Of a DNA stretch of 14,691 nucleotides, positions 1-6,836 are shown in pieces. The translations under genes and the position numbers were made by a program. Numbering within the stretch: the stretch's first letter is position 1; each line of letters begins with the position of its first letter. The DNA lies in contig DBZX01000031.1 of NCBI GenBank assembly GCA_002311335.1, forward strand, positions 1-14,691, written 5' to 3'. The notes beneath the pieces were generated by a model. The model saw nothing but the letters and a program-made list of their open reading frames with translations. It was not told the origin of the DNA and searched no databases. The DNA is from a bacterium UBP10_UBA1149 (GTDB taxonomy: Bacteria; Desulfobacterota; Binatia; UBA1149).

Positions 1-566
1 GCAAGACCGGCATCGCCTCGCTGGCAGAGCTGGAAATGGTGGACTCGGGTGGGGACTTCCAGGTGCGCGACGGACGCATCCACAGTCCCTTGGCTGTGTT
101 CGGCAACAGCGCAAGCCAGCTGGCCCTGCGCGGGAGCGTGGGCTTCGACACCAGCATGGACTTCGACCTGTGGATAGGAATCGGGCCGGGCGAAAAACGT
201 GAGCTGCTGTCGGCAGGCATACTGATGCCCTACCTCAAGGACACCGAGGGCTGGACCTACGTGCCGGTGTCGGTGTCGGGCGACTTCGAGGATCCCGGTG
301 TTTCGGTTCACCCGAGGGCGATAGTGTCGACCGTGCTCAACGTGATCCCCGACGCGGCCGGGCGCATACTGGCGGAGGGCAGCGACGCAGCCGAGATCCT
401 GCCGGGCGGAAAGCTCGCGGGCAAGGTCGTAAAAAACGGTGTCGACCTGGCGACTGGCCTTGTCGCGCACGGCACGGGTGGGCTTGTGTCGGTGATAGAG
501 CGCTTCGGAAAAATTATAGGCGTCGACGTCAAGGAGCCCTCGCCCCCGCCCGCAACGAAACCCTGA
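1..566 (+). CDS. Probable AsmA-like envelope protein, C-terminal part (5' end outside window)
   Basis: The reading frame is open from base 3 to the TGA at 564-566, giving about 187 residues with no start needed inside the window, so the gene begins upstream. The visible part has alternating short beta-strand segments ending in a region (about residues 80-100) of the form VPVSVSGDFEDPGVSVHP. That resembles the C-terminal repeats of AsmA/DUF3971 proteins, which span or line the periplasm and are implicated in lipid transport between membranes and in outer-membrane assembly. A Gly/Ala/Val-rich amphipathic stretch follows, then a Pro-rich tail (SPPPATKP). The gene converges on the DUF481 gene with a 3-nt gap and no visible terminator. 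The family call rests on fold-like pattern and the vsG-x-P motif, not on a catalytic signature. A different large beta-rich periplasmic protein is possible. Confidence 0.6.
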   Translation, partial: KTGIASLAELEMVDSGGDFQVRDGRIHSPLAVFGNSASQLALRGSVGFDTSMDFDLWIGIGPGEKRELLSAGILMPYLKDTEGWTYVPVSVSGDFEDPGVSVHPRAIVSTVLNVIPDAAGRILAEGSDAAEILPGGKLAGKVVKNGVDLATGLVAHGTGGLVSVIERFGKIIGVDVKEPSPPPATKP

Positions 567-569
567 CCG

Positions 570-1391
570 CTACCAGTCAAACACCAGGGTGTTGCGCAGC
601 TGGACGTCGGTCTGCTCCACGTCGCCCGGAGGCCGGCTGTCGTGCTCAAGGGACAGCGAGAGGTCCAGGCTGATGCGCTCGCTGACCCGCGTCTCGAGCA
701 GGAGCTCGACCATCGCGCGCAGGTCGCCGGGATCGTCTACGCGCGGTTGCACGAAGACCGTGGCAGAAAAGTCGGCGCTCTCGCCCACGGCGCGCGATAA
801 GGACAGGTAAGTGTTGAGCCGCAAGGCTGACGCCGAGGAATCTTCACCGGAGCCGGAGTCAACGTCGAGCGACTCGCTTTCAATCATCGCGCCGAGCCCT
901 AACCAGGCCCTGCTGCCCTCAACACTCTCCAGTCGCATCCTCACACCGCCACCCAGGAGAGCGCGCATTTCGAGATTGGCGAACTCGTTGGTCTGCAGCT
1001 GCGCAAAAACCTCGGGGTCCAGCCCCTGGTCGATCCGGAAGTTACGGCGAACGTGAACCTGGCCTTCCTGCACGAAAGTACTGTTGTCTTTCTCGGCCAC
1101 CCGGCCGCCGGCGATCAGCAGCCAGGAACTATGCTCGTCCCACTTTTCAAGCCTCAGGCCCAGTCCGAAATCGACCAGGTCCACGTTGCCCGATCGCAGC
1201 GCAGCGCTCAGGTTCAGCCTGCGGCTGAGCCCCTCGCCGCCTTCGGTCCTCCGCTCCTTCTCGGTGTTGAGAATGAGCGCAGACGAGTCGGCCGGCAGTA
1301 ACAGGCCCAACATGAGCGCGCAGGCAAGCGCGGCCACGAGGCCGCGAGCGTACGGACGCGGGTCGATACCTGTAGACGTAGCGAAGCTCAC
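570..1391 (-). CDS. DUF481 (YdiY-like) outer-membrane protein
   Basis: This encodes a 273-residue protein starting at GTG 1391. A hydrophobic segment (about residues 19-38, GLVAALACALMLGLLLPADS) looks like a signal peptide, so the true start could be this GTG or the GTG at about residue 19. After cleavage the protein is mostly amphipathic beta-strands: NLSAALRSGNVDLVDFGLGL, paired R/E-rich strands, and a C-terminal strand LRNTLVFDW ending in an aromatic residue, as expected for a BAM-inserted beta-barrel. The opening strand with S-x-x-SGN is typical of DUF481, a family of salt- or stress-linked outer-membrane proteins of unknown biochemical role. It lies 67 nt downstream of the CBS-domain gene on the same strand, so co-transcription is plausible. 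Family membership is fairly secure; function is unknown. Confidence 0.65.
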   Translation of the reverse strand: MSFATSTGIDPRPYARGLVAALACALMLGLLLPADSSALILNTEKERRTEGGEGLSRRLNLSAALRSGNVDLVDFGLGLRLEKWDEHSSWLLIAGGRVAEKDNSTFVQEGQVHVRRNFRIDQGLDPEVFAQLQTNEFANLEMRALLGGGVRMRLESVEGSRAWLGLGAMIESESLDVDSGSGEDSSASALRLNTYLSLSRAVGESADFSATVFVQPRVDDPGDLRAMVELLLETRVSERISLDLSLSLEHDSRPPGDVEQTDVQLRNTLVFDW

Positions 1392-1458
1392 CGCGCGGCA
1401 GCTTCCCGCTTTCGCCTGCGGCGGTCAAGCCCGGCGCCGGCACCTCGCTCGGCCGGGG

Positions 1459-1893
1459 TCAGCCGCCGACGTACTCGCGCAGGTAACTCACCTCGGCGTT
1501 GGTCTCCTCGAGCTGGGCCTTCACCACGTCGCCTATAGAGGTTATGCCCACCAGCTTTCCGCCGTCCATTACCGGCAGATGCCTGATACGGTGCTCGGTC
1601 ATTATCCTCATAACGTAGGCCACCGAGTCGTCGGGCACACCTACCAGCGGTGAGGGTGTCATGACTTCGCTGACCATGTGCGTGTCGAGACCGGAAATGC
1701 CATCGCTGCCGCAGAGCCTGAGGACGTCGCGCTCTGTTATGATACCGACCAGGCGCCCGCCCGCGTCACAGACCGGCAGCGCTCCGATGTTGTGCTGGTT
1801 GAGAAGATCAACCGCCTGCTTGACCGTACTCGCGGGATCGATGGTCTGAAGTTTAGCCACACCGTGAGTCATTACATCGCCTATGGTTTTCAT
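1459..1893 (-). CDS. Tandem CBS-domain protein
   Basis: This 144-residue protein consists almost wholly of two CBS domains forming one Bateman module. Domain 1 spans about residues 1-65 (start DVMTHGV, strand GALPVCDAGGRLVGIITERD). Domain 2 spans about 74-130 (VMTPSPLVGVPDDS, HLPVMDGGKLVGITSIGDVV). The repeated G-x-LVGI-T-x-x-D signature is diagnostic. Such stand-alone proteins usually bind adenine nucleotides or other charged ligands and report energy or redox state. No enzymatic or transmembrane domain is attached, so any effector is a separate protein. The ATG start is supported by a GGAGGG ribosome-binding site 6 nt upstream. The gene is divergent from the heme operon and lies upstream of the DUF481 gene. 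Partner and ligand cannot be read from the sequence. Confidence 0.9.
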   Translation of the reverse strand: MKTIGDVMTHGVAKLQTIDPASTVKQAVDLLNQHNIGALPVCDAGGRLVGIITERDVLRLCGSDGISGLDTHMVSEVMTPSPLVGVPDDSVAYVMRIMTEHRIRHLPVMDGGKLVGITSIGDVVKAQLEETNAEVSYLREYVGG

Positions 1894-1899
1894 ATCTGA

Positions 1900-1905
1900 C
1901 CCTCC
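1900..1905 (-). promoter_or_regulatory. Ribosome-binding site of the CBS-domain gene
   Basis: GGAGGG lies 6 nt before the ATG at 1893 on the minus strand, fixing the start of the CBS-domain protein. Confidence 0.75.
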
Positions 1906-2025
1906 GCTCCTGCGCGCCCGCGGCCCAAAAACAAGCCTTTTGCCTGCCTCGTTTTCGACTCAGCTGGCGCAAGCCAAGGGGAAGGCTACCACAGAATGCC
2001 CAGGGGGTGTTAGCCCGGCGGCAAA

Positions 2026-2064
2026 CTATGCCCACCCGGGTGACACCCTTCCGGGTGGGTATAG
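2026..2064 (+). promoter_or_regulatory. 14-bp inverted repeat upstream of the heme operon (operator or RNA leader hairpin)
   Basis: The arms CTATGCCCACCCGG (2026-2039) and CCGGGTGGGTATAG (2051-2064) pair over 14 bp with one G-T wobble (2030/2060) and an 11-nt loop. The left arm also overlaps a perfect 10-bp palindrome, CACCCGGGTG (2033-2042). The loop bases 2041-2048 can pair with 2005-2012 (8 pairs, one wobble), so in RNA a pseudoknot or competing fold is possible. There is no T-run after the stem, and both flanking genes point away from it, so it is not an ordinary terminator. It sits 75 nt before the hemDE start codon. An operator, an attenuator or a structured 5' leader all fit; no known riboswitch class is recognised. 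Confidence 0.55.
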
Positions 2065-2080
2065 CGGCTCAAGCGGCTCA
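2063..2080. repeat. Tandem 9-bp repeat AGCGGCTCA x2
   Basis: Two exact head-to-tail copies of AGCGGCTCA (2063-2071, 2072-2080) lie directly after the inverted repeat, between it and hemDE. With only two copies they could be a binding site for a regulator or chance slippage. Confidence 0.6.
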
Positions 2081-2118
2081 CTGATAAGCGCTGCTTTTCG
2101 CTTTTGGCTAAACGGATA

Positions 2119-2124
2119 AGGAGG
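2119..2124 (+). promoter_or_regulatory. Shine-Dalgarno-like site before hemDE, unusually long spacing
   Basis: AGGAGG lies 14 nt before the GTG at 2139, longer than the usual 5-9 nt. No alternative in-frame start codon lies closer to it. This makes the N-terminus somewhat uncertain, although the HemD domain itself begins only about residue 24, so the fold is intact either way. Confidence 0.5.
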
Positions 2125-2138
2125 GTTACAGTAGGGCG

Positions 2139-4118
2139 GTGATTTCGGCTTCCAGCGAACAGGCCGGTAAGGACGGCGCAAACCGTTCGACCGCAGAAGG
2201 CTTTGGCGGCCTGCGGGTGGTCTACTTCGAATCCCGTCTCGCCACCGAGTGCGGAACACTGGTCGAAAAATCGGGGGGCATCGCTATCAGCGCGCCAGCG
2301 ATGCGCGAAGTCGAACTCAGCGATAACGGGCCCGCCATCAGTTTTGCAGGCCAGCTGCTCGCCGGCCGCGTGGACGCGGTGATCTTCCTGACCGGTGTCG
2401 GCACCAGGCACCTCTTTGCGGCCATGGAGACAGTGCACCAACGCGACGAGCTCGTGGCCGCGCTGAAAGAAACCACCGTGGCAGTGCGCGGCCCTAAACC
2501 ACTCAGGGCGCTGGGCGAACTCGGTGTCCGGGTGGACCTTCGCGCCGAAGAACCCAACACCTGGCAGGAGGTGCTCGCGGCCTTCGACGCAAACCAGTCG
2601 ACGTTTTCCCTCGAAGGCAAGACCGTTGCCGTGCAGGAGTACGGCGTCGGCAGCCCGCAGCTCGCCAGTGGACTGGCCGAGCGCGGGGCCACGCCCTTGA
2701 GCGTAGCGGTGTACCGCTGGGCGACGCCGGAGAACACGAGGCCACTGCTCGACGGGCTGCGCGAAATCATCTCGGGCACGGCCGACGTGTTGCTGTTTAC
2801 CAGTTCAATGCAGGCCCGCAACGTTATCGAAATCGCTTCGGCTGCCGACATCGTTGACCAACTGCGCCAGGCGCTCAAAGAAGTAGTGGTCGCGTCGATC
2901 GGCCCGGTTTGCAGCCAGACACTGGATGAACTGGGCATAGCCGTCGACGTGCAACCCGCGCGCGGCAAGCTGGGCGCCCTGGTAAAGGCGGCAGCCGAGC
3001 AGGCGCTACCGCTGCTCGAGCAACGCCGACGCCAGGCCGTACCCGGACCACCGCCGACGGCCGGCCGCCGGGAGTTCGCGAGCGACGATCCCGAACAAAG
3101 CCTCTTCATGCGAGCCTGCAGAAGAGAACCCGTGGAGCGCGTACCGGTATGGTTGATGCGGCAGGCCGGTCGCTACATGCGCGAGTACCGCGAGCTGCGC
3201 GCGAGAACCCCGTTCATGGACCTGTGCAAGAACCCCGAGCTGTCGGCCGAGGTAGCGGTCACCGCCGCAGCGAGGCTCGGAGTAGACGCAGCCATACTGT
3301 TTTCAGACATCCTGCTGATCGTCGAGCCCATGGGACTGGGCCTGACCTACACCCGGGGTGACGGCCCGCGCCTGCAGCACGTGGTCCGAGATGCTTCCGA
3401 CGTAGACCGTCTGCAGGAGGTCGACCCCAACGAGTCGCTGCCTTTCGTGATGGACGCGATCAGGCGCACGCGCGGTGAGTTGCCCGCGGGCTTGCCGTTG
3501 ATCGGCTTCAGCGGTGCGCCGTTCACGCTCGCCTCCTACATCATCGAGGGTGGCAGCTCGCGCAACTACACGCACACAAAGCGCCTGATGCACAGCGACC
3601 GCGGCGCCTGGGACGCCATGATGGAGCTTATCTCGCGCTCAGTGGCGCGCTATCTCTCGGCCCAGGTCGAGGCCGGCGTCCAGGCTGTGCAGTTGTTCGA
3701 CAGCTGGGTGGGCTGCCTGTCTCCCGACGAGTACCGCGAATTCGTGCTGCCCCACACGCGCTCGGTGTTCGACGCACTGCCGCCGTCGACCCCCAGCTTA
3801 CACTTTGGCACCGGCACCTCGGCCCTGCTCGACCTGCAGGTCGAGGCCGGCGGAAGCGTGCTGGGCATAGACCACCGCAGCGACCTCGCCGAGGCTTCGC
3901 GGCGCTTCAGCGGCCTCGCGCTGCAGGGCAACATGGACCCTGCCATACTCTTCGCTGGACCCGAAGCCGTGCGCAGCGGCTGCCGCGCCGTGCTGACGGC
4001 AGTGGGCGACCGCGACGGCTTCATTTTCAACCTCGGGCACGGCGTACTGCCGGGTACACCGGTAGACAACGTCATCGCGCTGGTCGACGCGGTGCACGAG
4101 TTCGGACTGCGCGACTGA
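2139..4118 (+). CDS. hemDE: Fused uroporphyrinogen-III synthase / uroporphyrinogen decarboxylase
   Basis: A 659-residue two-enzyme fusion starting at GTG. Residues about 24-290 are a HemD domain (GLRVVYFESR opening, the repeated bilobal pattern, VLLFTSSMQARN, VVASIGPVCSQTLDELG), which cyclises hydroxymethylbilane to uroporphyrinogen III. A Pro/Arg-rich linker of about 25 residues (about 295-320) leads to a complete HemE domain (about 321-656), which decarboxylates that product to coproporphyrinogen III. HemE catalytic positions are all present: R341 and R345 in MRQAGRY, D390 in FSDIL, Y467 in LASY, S522 in DSW, H634 in NLGHG. They correspond to human UROD R37, R41, D86, Y164, S219 and H339. 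The downstream hemY overlaps by 1 nt, so the two are co-translated. Consecutive pathway enzymes on one chain suggest channelling of uroporphyrinogen III. Both assignments are strong; the fusion is the odd part. No internal stop or frameshift is seen. Confidence 0.95.
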   Translation: MISASSEQAGKDGANRSTAEGFGGLRVVYFESRLATECGTLVEKSGGIAISAPAMREVELSDNGPAISFAGQLLAGRVDAVIFLTGVGTRHLFAAMETVHQRDELVAALKETTVAVRGPKPLRALGELGVRVDLRAEEPNTWQEVLAAFDANQSTFSLEGKTVAVQEYGVGSPQLASGLAERGATPLSVAVYRWATPENTRPLLDGLREIISGTADVLLFTSSMQARNVIEIASAADIVDQLRQALKEVVVASIGPVCSQTLDELGIAVDVQPARGKLGALVKAAAEQALPLLEQRRRQAVPGPPPTAGRREFASDDPEQSLFMRACRREPVERVPVWLMRQAGRYMREYRELRARTPFMDLCKNPELSAEVAVTAAARLGVDAAILFSDILLIVEPMGLGLTYTRGDGPRLQHVVRDASDVDRLQEVDPNESLPFVMDAIRRTRGELPAGLPLIGFSGAPFTLASYIIEGGSSRNYTHTKRLMHSDRGAWDAMMELISRSVARYLSAQVEAGVQAVQLFDSWVGCLSPDEYREFVLPHTRSVFDALPPSTPSLHFGTGTSALLDLQVEAGGSVLGIDHRSDLAEASRRFSGLALQGNMDPAILFAGPEAVRSGCRAVLTAVGDRDGFIFNLGHGVLPGTPVDNVIALVDAVHEFGLRD

Positions 4119-5530
4119 TGCAGGCGCTTGTCGTAGGCGCCGGAATCTCGGGACTGGCGACAGCCTGGTACCTGCAGCGCGAAGCCGCACGCCGAGAGCG
4201 TGATCTCGACATAACTGTGCTCGAAGCAGACGACCGCGTCGGCGGAGTGATAAACACCGAAAACGTTGACGGCTTTATCTGCGAGCTCGGGCCGGACTCC
4301 TTCATCAGCGAAAAACCCTGGGCGCTGGCCTTGTGCCGCGAGCTGGGGCTGGAGCAGCGGGTGCTGGGCACCGGCCCGCGGCGGCGCAGCTTCATTGCCC
4401 GCGGCCACCGCCTGCACCCCATTCCCGACGGTTTTCAGATGCTCGCACCAACGCGCCTTGCGCCCTTTCTCACCACGCCGCTGTTCTCGCCGCTGGGCAA
4501 GCTGCGCATGGGAATGGACCTGTTGCTGCCAAGAGGCGGGCAAAGCAAAAACGACGGCAACGAGGAGACCCTGGCCGAGTTCGTCAGGCGGAGACTGGGC
4601 AACGAAGCCCTGGAGCGCGCCGCGCAACCCCTGGTGGGCGGCATTTACACCTCAGACCCTGAAAAGTTGAGCCTGCAGGCCACCATGCCCCGCTTCATCG
4701 AAATGGAGCGCAAGCACCGCAGCCTGATACTGGGCATGTACAAGGCACGCCGCGCGATGCCTCCGGCCAATACCACCGGGCCACGCTACGACCTCTTCGT
4801 GAGCCTGACCGACGGGATGGGCGAGTTGCCCGCGGCGCTGGTAAAAGCCCTGCCCGACGGCTGCGTTCGTACCGGGCAGCGGGTGGAGAGCCTGCAACAC
4901 GACGGTGACGGCTACCTGCTGGGCGGCCCGGAGCTGCAGCTGCGGGCTGACGCAGTTTGCCTGGCGCTACCGAGCCACGCCTCGGGGCAGCTGACGGCTG
5001 GAATCGCCGCCGAACTCACGACCGAGCTCAACGCCATTGATTACGCCTCGACAGCGACCATCAACCTGGCCTTCGCCCGCCGCGACGTGACTCACCCGCT
5101 GGACGGCTTCGGCTTTGTCGTACCGGCGGTCGAAGGCCGCACGCTGCTGGCCTGTACCTTCAGCCACGAAAAGTTTCCCGGCCGGGCCCCCTCTGACCAG
5201 GTGCTGCTCAGGGCCTTCGCCGGTGGCGCCATGCAGCCCGGGGCAGCCCTGCTCGACGACGAGCAACTGCTGGCTGCCGTCACCCACGATCTCTCCGAAC
5301 TGCTGGGGCTCAAGGGCCCGCCACTGCACGTACGAATTTCGCGGCATCCCCGGGCCATGGCCCAGTACGGCCGCGGCCACCTGCAACGGGTGGACCGTAT
5401 AGAAAAACACGTGGAAGCCCTGCCTGGCCTGGCCCTGGCGGGCAACGGCTACCGAGGCATAGGCATACCCGATTGCGTGCACTCGGCCGAGCTCGCCGCC
5501 GAGCGCATGGCAGCCCACCTGTTCGGGTAG
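4118..5530 (+). CDS. hemY: Oxygen-dependent (HemY-type) protoporphyrinogen oxidase
   Basis: This 470-residue flavoprotein oxidises protoporphyrinogen IX to protoporphyrin IX with FAD, using O2. The N-terminus holds the dinucleotide-binding motif GAGISG (residues 7-12), an E at the end of strand 2 (VLEADDRVGG), and the conserved ELGPDSF. The C-terminus has the family hallmark GNGYRGIGIPDC (442-453), which closes the FAD site. Length matches bacterial HemY. Its ATG shares one base with the hemDE stop (TGATG), with no separate ribosome-binding site, indicating translational coupling. The gene suits an aerobic cell. Steps between HemE and HemY (HemF or HemN) and ferrochelatase or HemQ are not in this window. 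Some Gram-positive relatives act on coproporphyrinogen, so substrate preference is inferred. Some annotations call this hemG. Confidence 0.93.
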   Translation: MQALVVGAGISGLATAWYLQREAARRERDLDITVLEADDRVGGVINTENVDGFICELGPDSFISEKPWALALCRELGLEQRVLGTGPRRRSFIARGHRLHPIPDGFQMLAPTRLAPFLTTPLFSPLGKLRMGMDLLLPRGGQSKNDGNEETLAEFVRRRLGNEALERAAQPLVGGIYTSDPEKLSLQATMPRFIEMERKHRSLILGMYKARRAMPPANTTGPRYDLFVSLTDGMGELPAALVKALPDGCVRTGQRVESLQHDGDGYLLGGPELQLRADAVCLALPSHASGQLTAGIAAELTTELNAIDYASTATINLAFARRDVTHPLDGFGFVVPAVEGRTLLACTFSHEKFPGRAPSDQVLLRAFAGGAMQPGAALLDDEQLLAAVTHDLSELLGLKGPPLHVRISRHPRAMAQYGRGHLQRVDRIEKHVEALPGLALAGNGYRGIGIPDCVHSAELAAERMAAHLFG

Positions 5531-5702
5531 GGCCAGCACCACCTTTTCGGGTATAGAATCGCCGCCACCCCCGCCCGCGCTCCTCGCGGAATTCTCGGTC
5601 AAAATAAATCCGGCCCGTAATACCGCTGTTTACGGCACCTGCGACACCCTGCAAAAAAAACAGTCTTGCCGACCCGTATCAAGAGGGAGTAATTATTGGT
5701 GC
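5531..5702 (+). promoter_or_regulatory. Intergenic leader of algH
   Basis: This 172-nt gap is more AT-rich than its surroundings (for example TCAAAATAAATC at 5599-5610 and an A8 run at 5653-5660), and no coding frame fits. It probably holds the algH promoter. A weak inverted repeat CCGTAA/TTACGG (5615-5620/5630-5635) is present. A GAGGGAG site at 5683-5689 lies 13 nt before the algH ATG. I cannot assign a convincing -35/-10 pair. Confidence 0.35.
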
Positions 5703-6263
5703 ATGGCCGCCGAACTTACCATTGCGCCGGGGATACTCGTGGCGATGCCACAGCTCAACGATCCCAACTTCCGGCGTTCCGTCATCCTCGTGGCCGAGCA
5801 CAACGAGGAAGGTTCGTTCGGGTTGGTCTTGAACAGACCCACCGACGACCTGGTGTGCAATCTCATCTCCAGTCTCGAAATGGACTGGTGCGGAGACGAG
5901 CAGGCGGAGGTCTGGATGGGCGGCCCGGTGCAGCCCGAAACCGGCTGGGTTCTGCACGAGCCCGTACCCGGACTTGGCGAACCCGCGACGCGGGAGATCT
6001 TTGACGGCGTACACCTCACGGCTGCGCCCGAGGCACTGTCGGTGCTCGTATCACGACCGCCCCCGCGCATGCGCGTGCTGCTGGGCTACGCCGGCTGGGG
6101 ACCGGGACAGCTGGAATCCGAACTCACGGGCGGAAGCTGGGTAAACGCTCCCCTTTCGGCCGACCTCGTATTCGACACCCCCTGCGAGTACCAGTGGGAA
6201 GCCTCGGTGAGACTGCTGGGCGTCGACCCCAAAGCCCTGGCCCCGGCCAGCGGCGTTCACTGA
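5703..6263 (+). CDS. algH: AlgH/YqgE family protein (UPF0301)
   Basis: This 186-residue cytoplasmic protein covers the whole AlgH/YqgE (DUF179) family length (E. coli YqgE is about 187). The diagnostic opening is [20 protein letters not shown], followed by [22 protein letters not shown]. Later come the family's [19 protein letters not shown] strand and the [16 protein letters not shown] motif, then the D-x-x-FDTP near the end. The biochemical function is not established; the name comes from an alginate-regulation phenotype in Pseudomonas. It is separated from hemY by 172 nt, so it probably has its own promoter. It converges on the dCTP-deaminase gene with a 44-nt gap. In many bacteria it neighbours ruvX (yqgF), which is not seen here. 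Confidence 0.93.
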   Translation: MAAELTIAPGILVAMPQLNDPNFRRSVILVAEHNEEGSFGLVLNRPTDDLVCNLISSLEMDWCGDEQAEVWMGGPVQPETGWVLHEPVPGLGEPATREIFDGVHLTAAPEALSVLVSRPPPRMRVLLGYAGWGPGQLESELTGGSWVNAPLSADLVFDTPCEYQWEASVRLLGVDPKALAPASGVH

Positions 6264-6273
6264 GTAACTTCGA

Positions 6274-6298
6274 CCGGGTCGCTTCTGCCGGGTCGCTT
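6274..6298. repeat. 11-bp direct repeat CCGGGTCGCTT between convergent genes
   Basis: Exact copies at 6274-6284 and 6288-6298 are separated by CTG, in the 44-nt gap between algH and the dCTP-deaminase gene. It forms no stem followed by a T-run, so it does not look like a terminator. It may be a local tandem duplication. Confidence 0.6.
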
Positions 6299-6307
6299 TC
6301 GCTACCG

Positions 6308-6817
6308 CTACAATCCGTCCTGTTTTGAGAACCTGCCCGCGTACACCGCCTGTCCGTCGGTTCGCTGGAACACGATCTGGCAAAGACGCGTACCGGCATG
6401 GATGTTCAGCGTGCGGGCCGACACGTTGGATATCTCGAGCACCTGCCTGTTACTGACCCCGGGTGCCACGAAACCGGATGTCACGTGAACCATCAGGCCC
6501 AGCCGGGCAAAACGCGAGCGCCCCTCGAGCCAGGCGCATATACCGGGAGCGAGAGTGATCTTTTCGAGCGTAATGCCGTGGATGGTGTTGCCGGGCTCAA
6601 GGGCGTAGGGCGCGTCGAGCAGCTGACGCTCGGTATGGTCGAGATAGTCGACCTCGTCGACCACGTCCAGCGGCGCGGGATCGCGCTTCATCACGCGGAT
6701 TTCACCGGCCAGGTGCAGGTCAACCGACGCCGGCCCGACCAGGGCCTCGTCGAATGGTTCGATAATAATATCACCGTCGCGCACGGCCTCGAGGATCTTG
6801 TCGCGTGCCAGGATCAT
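6308..6817 (-). CDS. dcd: dCTP deaminase family protein (Dcd/DUT-like)
   Basis: This 169-residue protein has the dUTPase/dCTP-deaminase fold. Visible family motifs are an N-terminal IEPFDEALVGPASVDLHL, the phosphate-binding loop EGRSRFARLGLMVHVT (98-113), E128 in QVLEISN at the position of the E. coli Dcd catalytic Glu138, and the C-terminal GTRLCQIVF strand. Dcd converts dCTP to dUTP and ammonia, feeding dTMP synthesis; bifunctional relatives also hydrolyse dUTP. Two oddities stand out. The GRSS loop reads GRSR. The residue before PG in the ID-x-G motif is Ala (VAPGVSNRQ) rather than Asp. These changes leave open whether it deaminates, acts as a dUTPase, or does both. The gene lies 19 nt downstream of the M20 peptidase gene, with a poor ribosome-binding site, so it is likely read as part of that operon. 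Confidence 0.82.
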   Translation of the reverse strand: MILARDKILEAVRDGDIIIEPFDEALVGPASVDLHLAGEIRVMKRDPAPLDVVDEVDYLDHTERQLLDAPYALEPGNTIHGITLEKITLAPGICAWLEGRSRFARLGLMVHVTSGFVAPGVSNRQVLEISNVSARTLNIHAGTRLCQIVFQRTDGQAVYAGRFSKQDGL

Positions 6818-6836
6818 CCGTATCGCAGGCCCGTGC

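Noticed and set aside
2026..2064. Rho-independent terminator at the inverted repeat
   Set aside because: No T-run follows on either strand, and no gene ends nearby; both neighbours start from this region.
2222..3109. 295-codon minus-strand open frame opposite the HemD domain
   Set aside because: Ser/Ala/Pro/Arg-rich composition typical of antisense to GC-rich coding DNA; no family signature.
3650..4627. 325-codon minus-strand open frame across the hemDE/hemY junction
   Set aside because: It runs antisense to two genes with complete catalytic motifs. The product has no recognisable domain, and no ribosome-binding site was seen.
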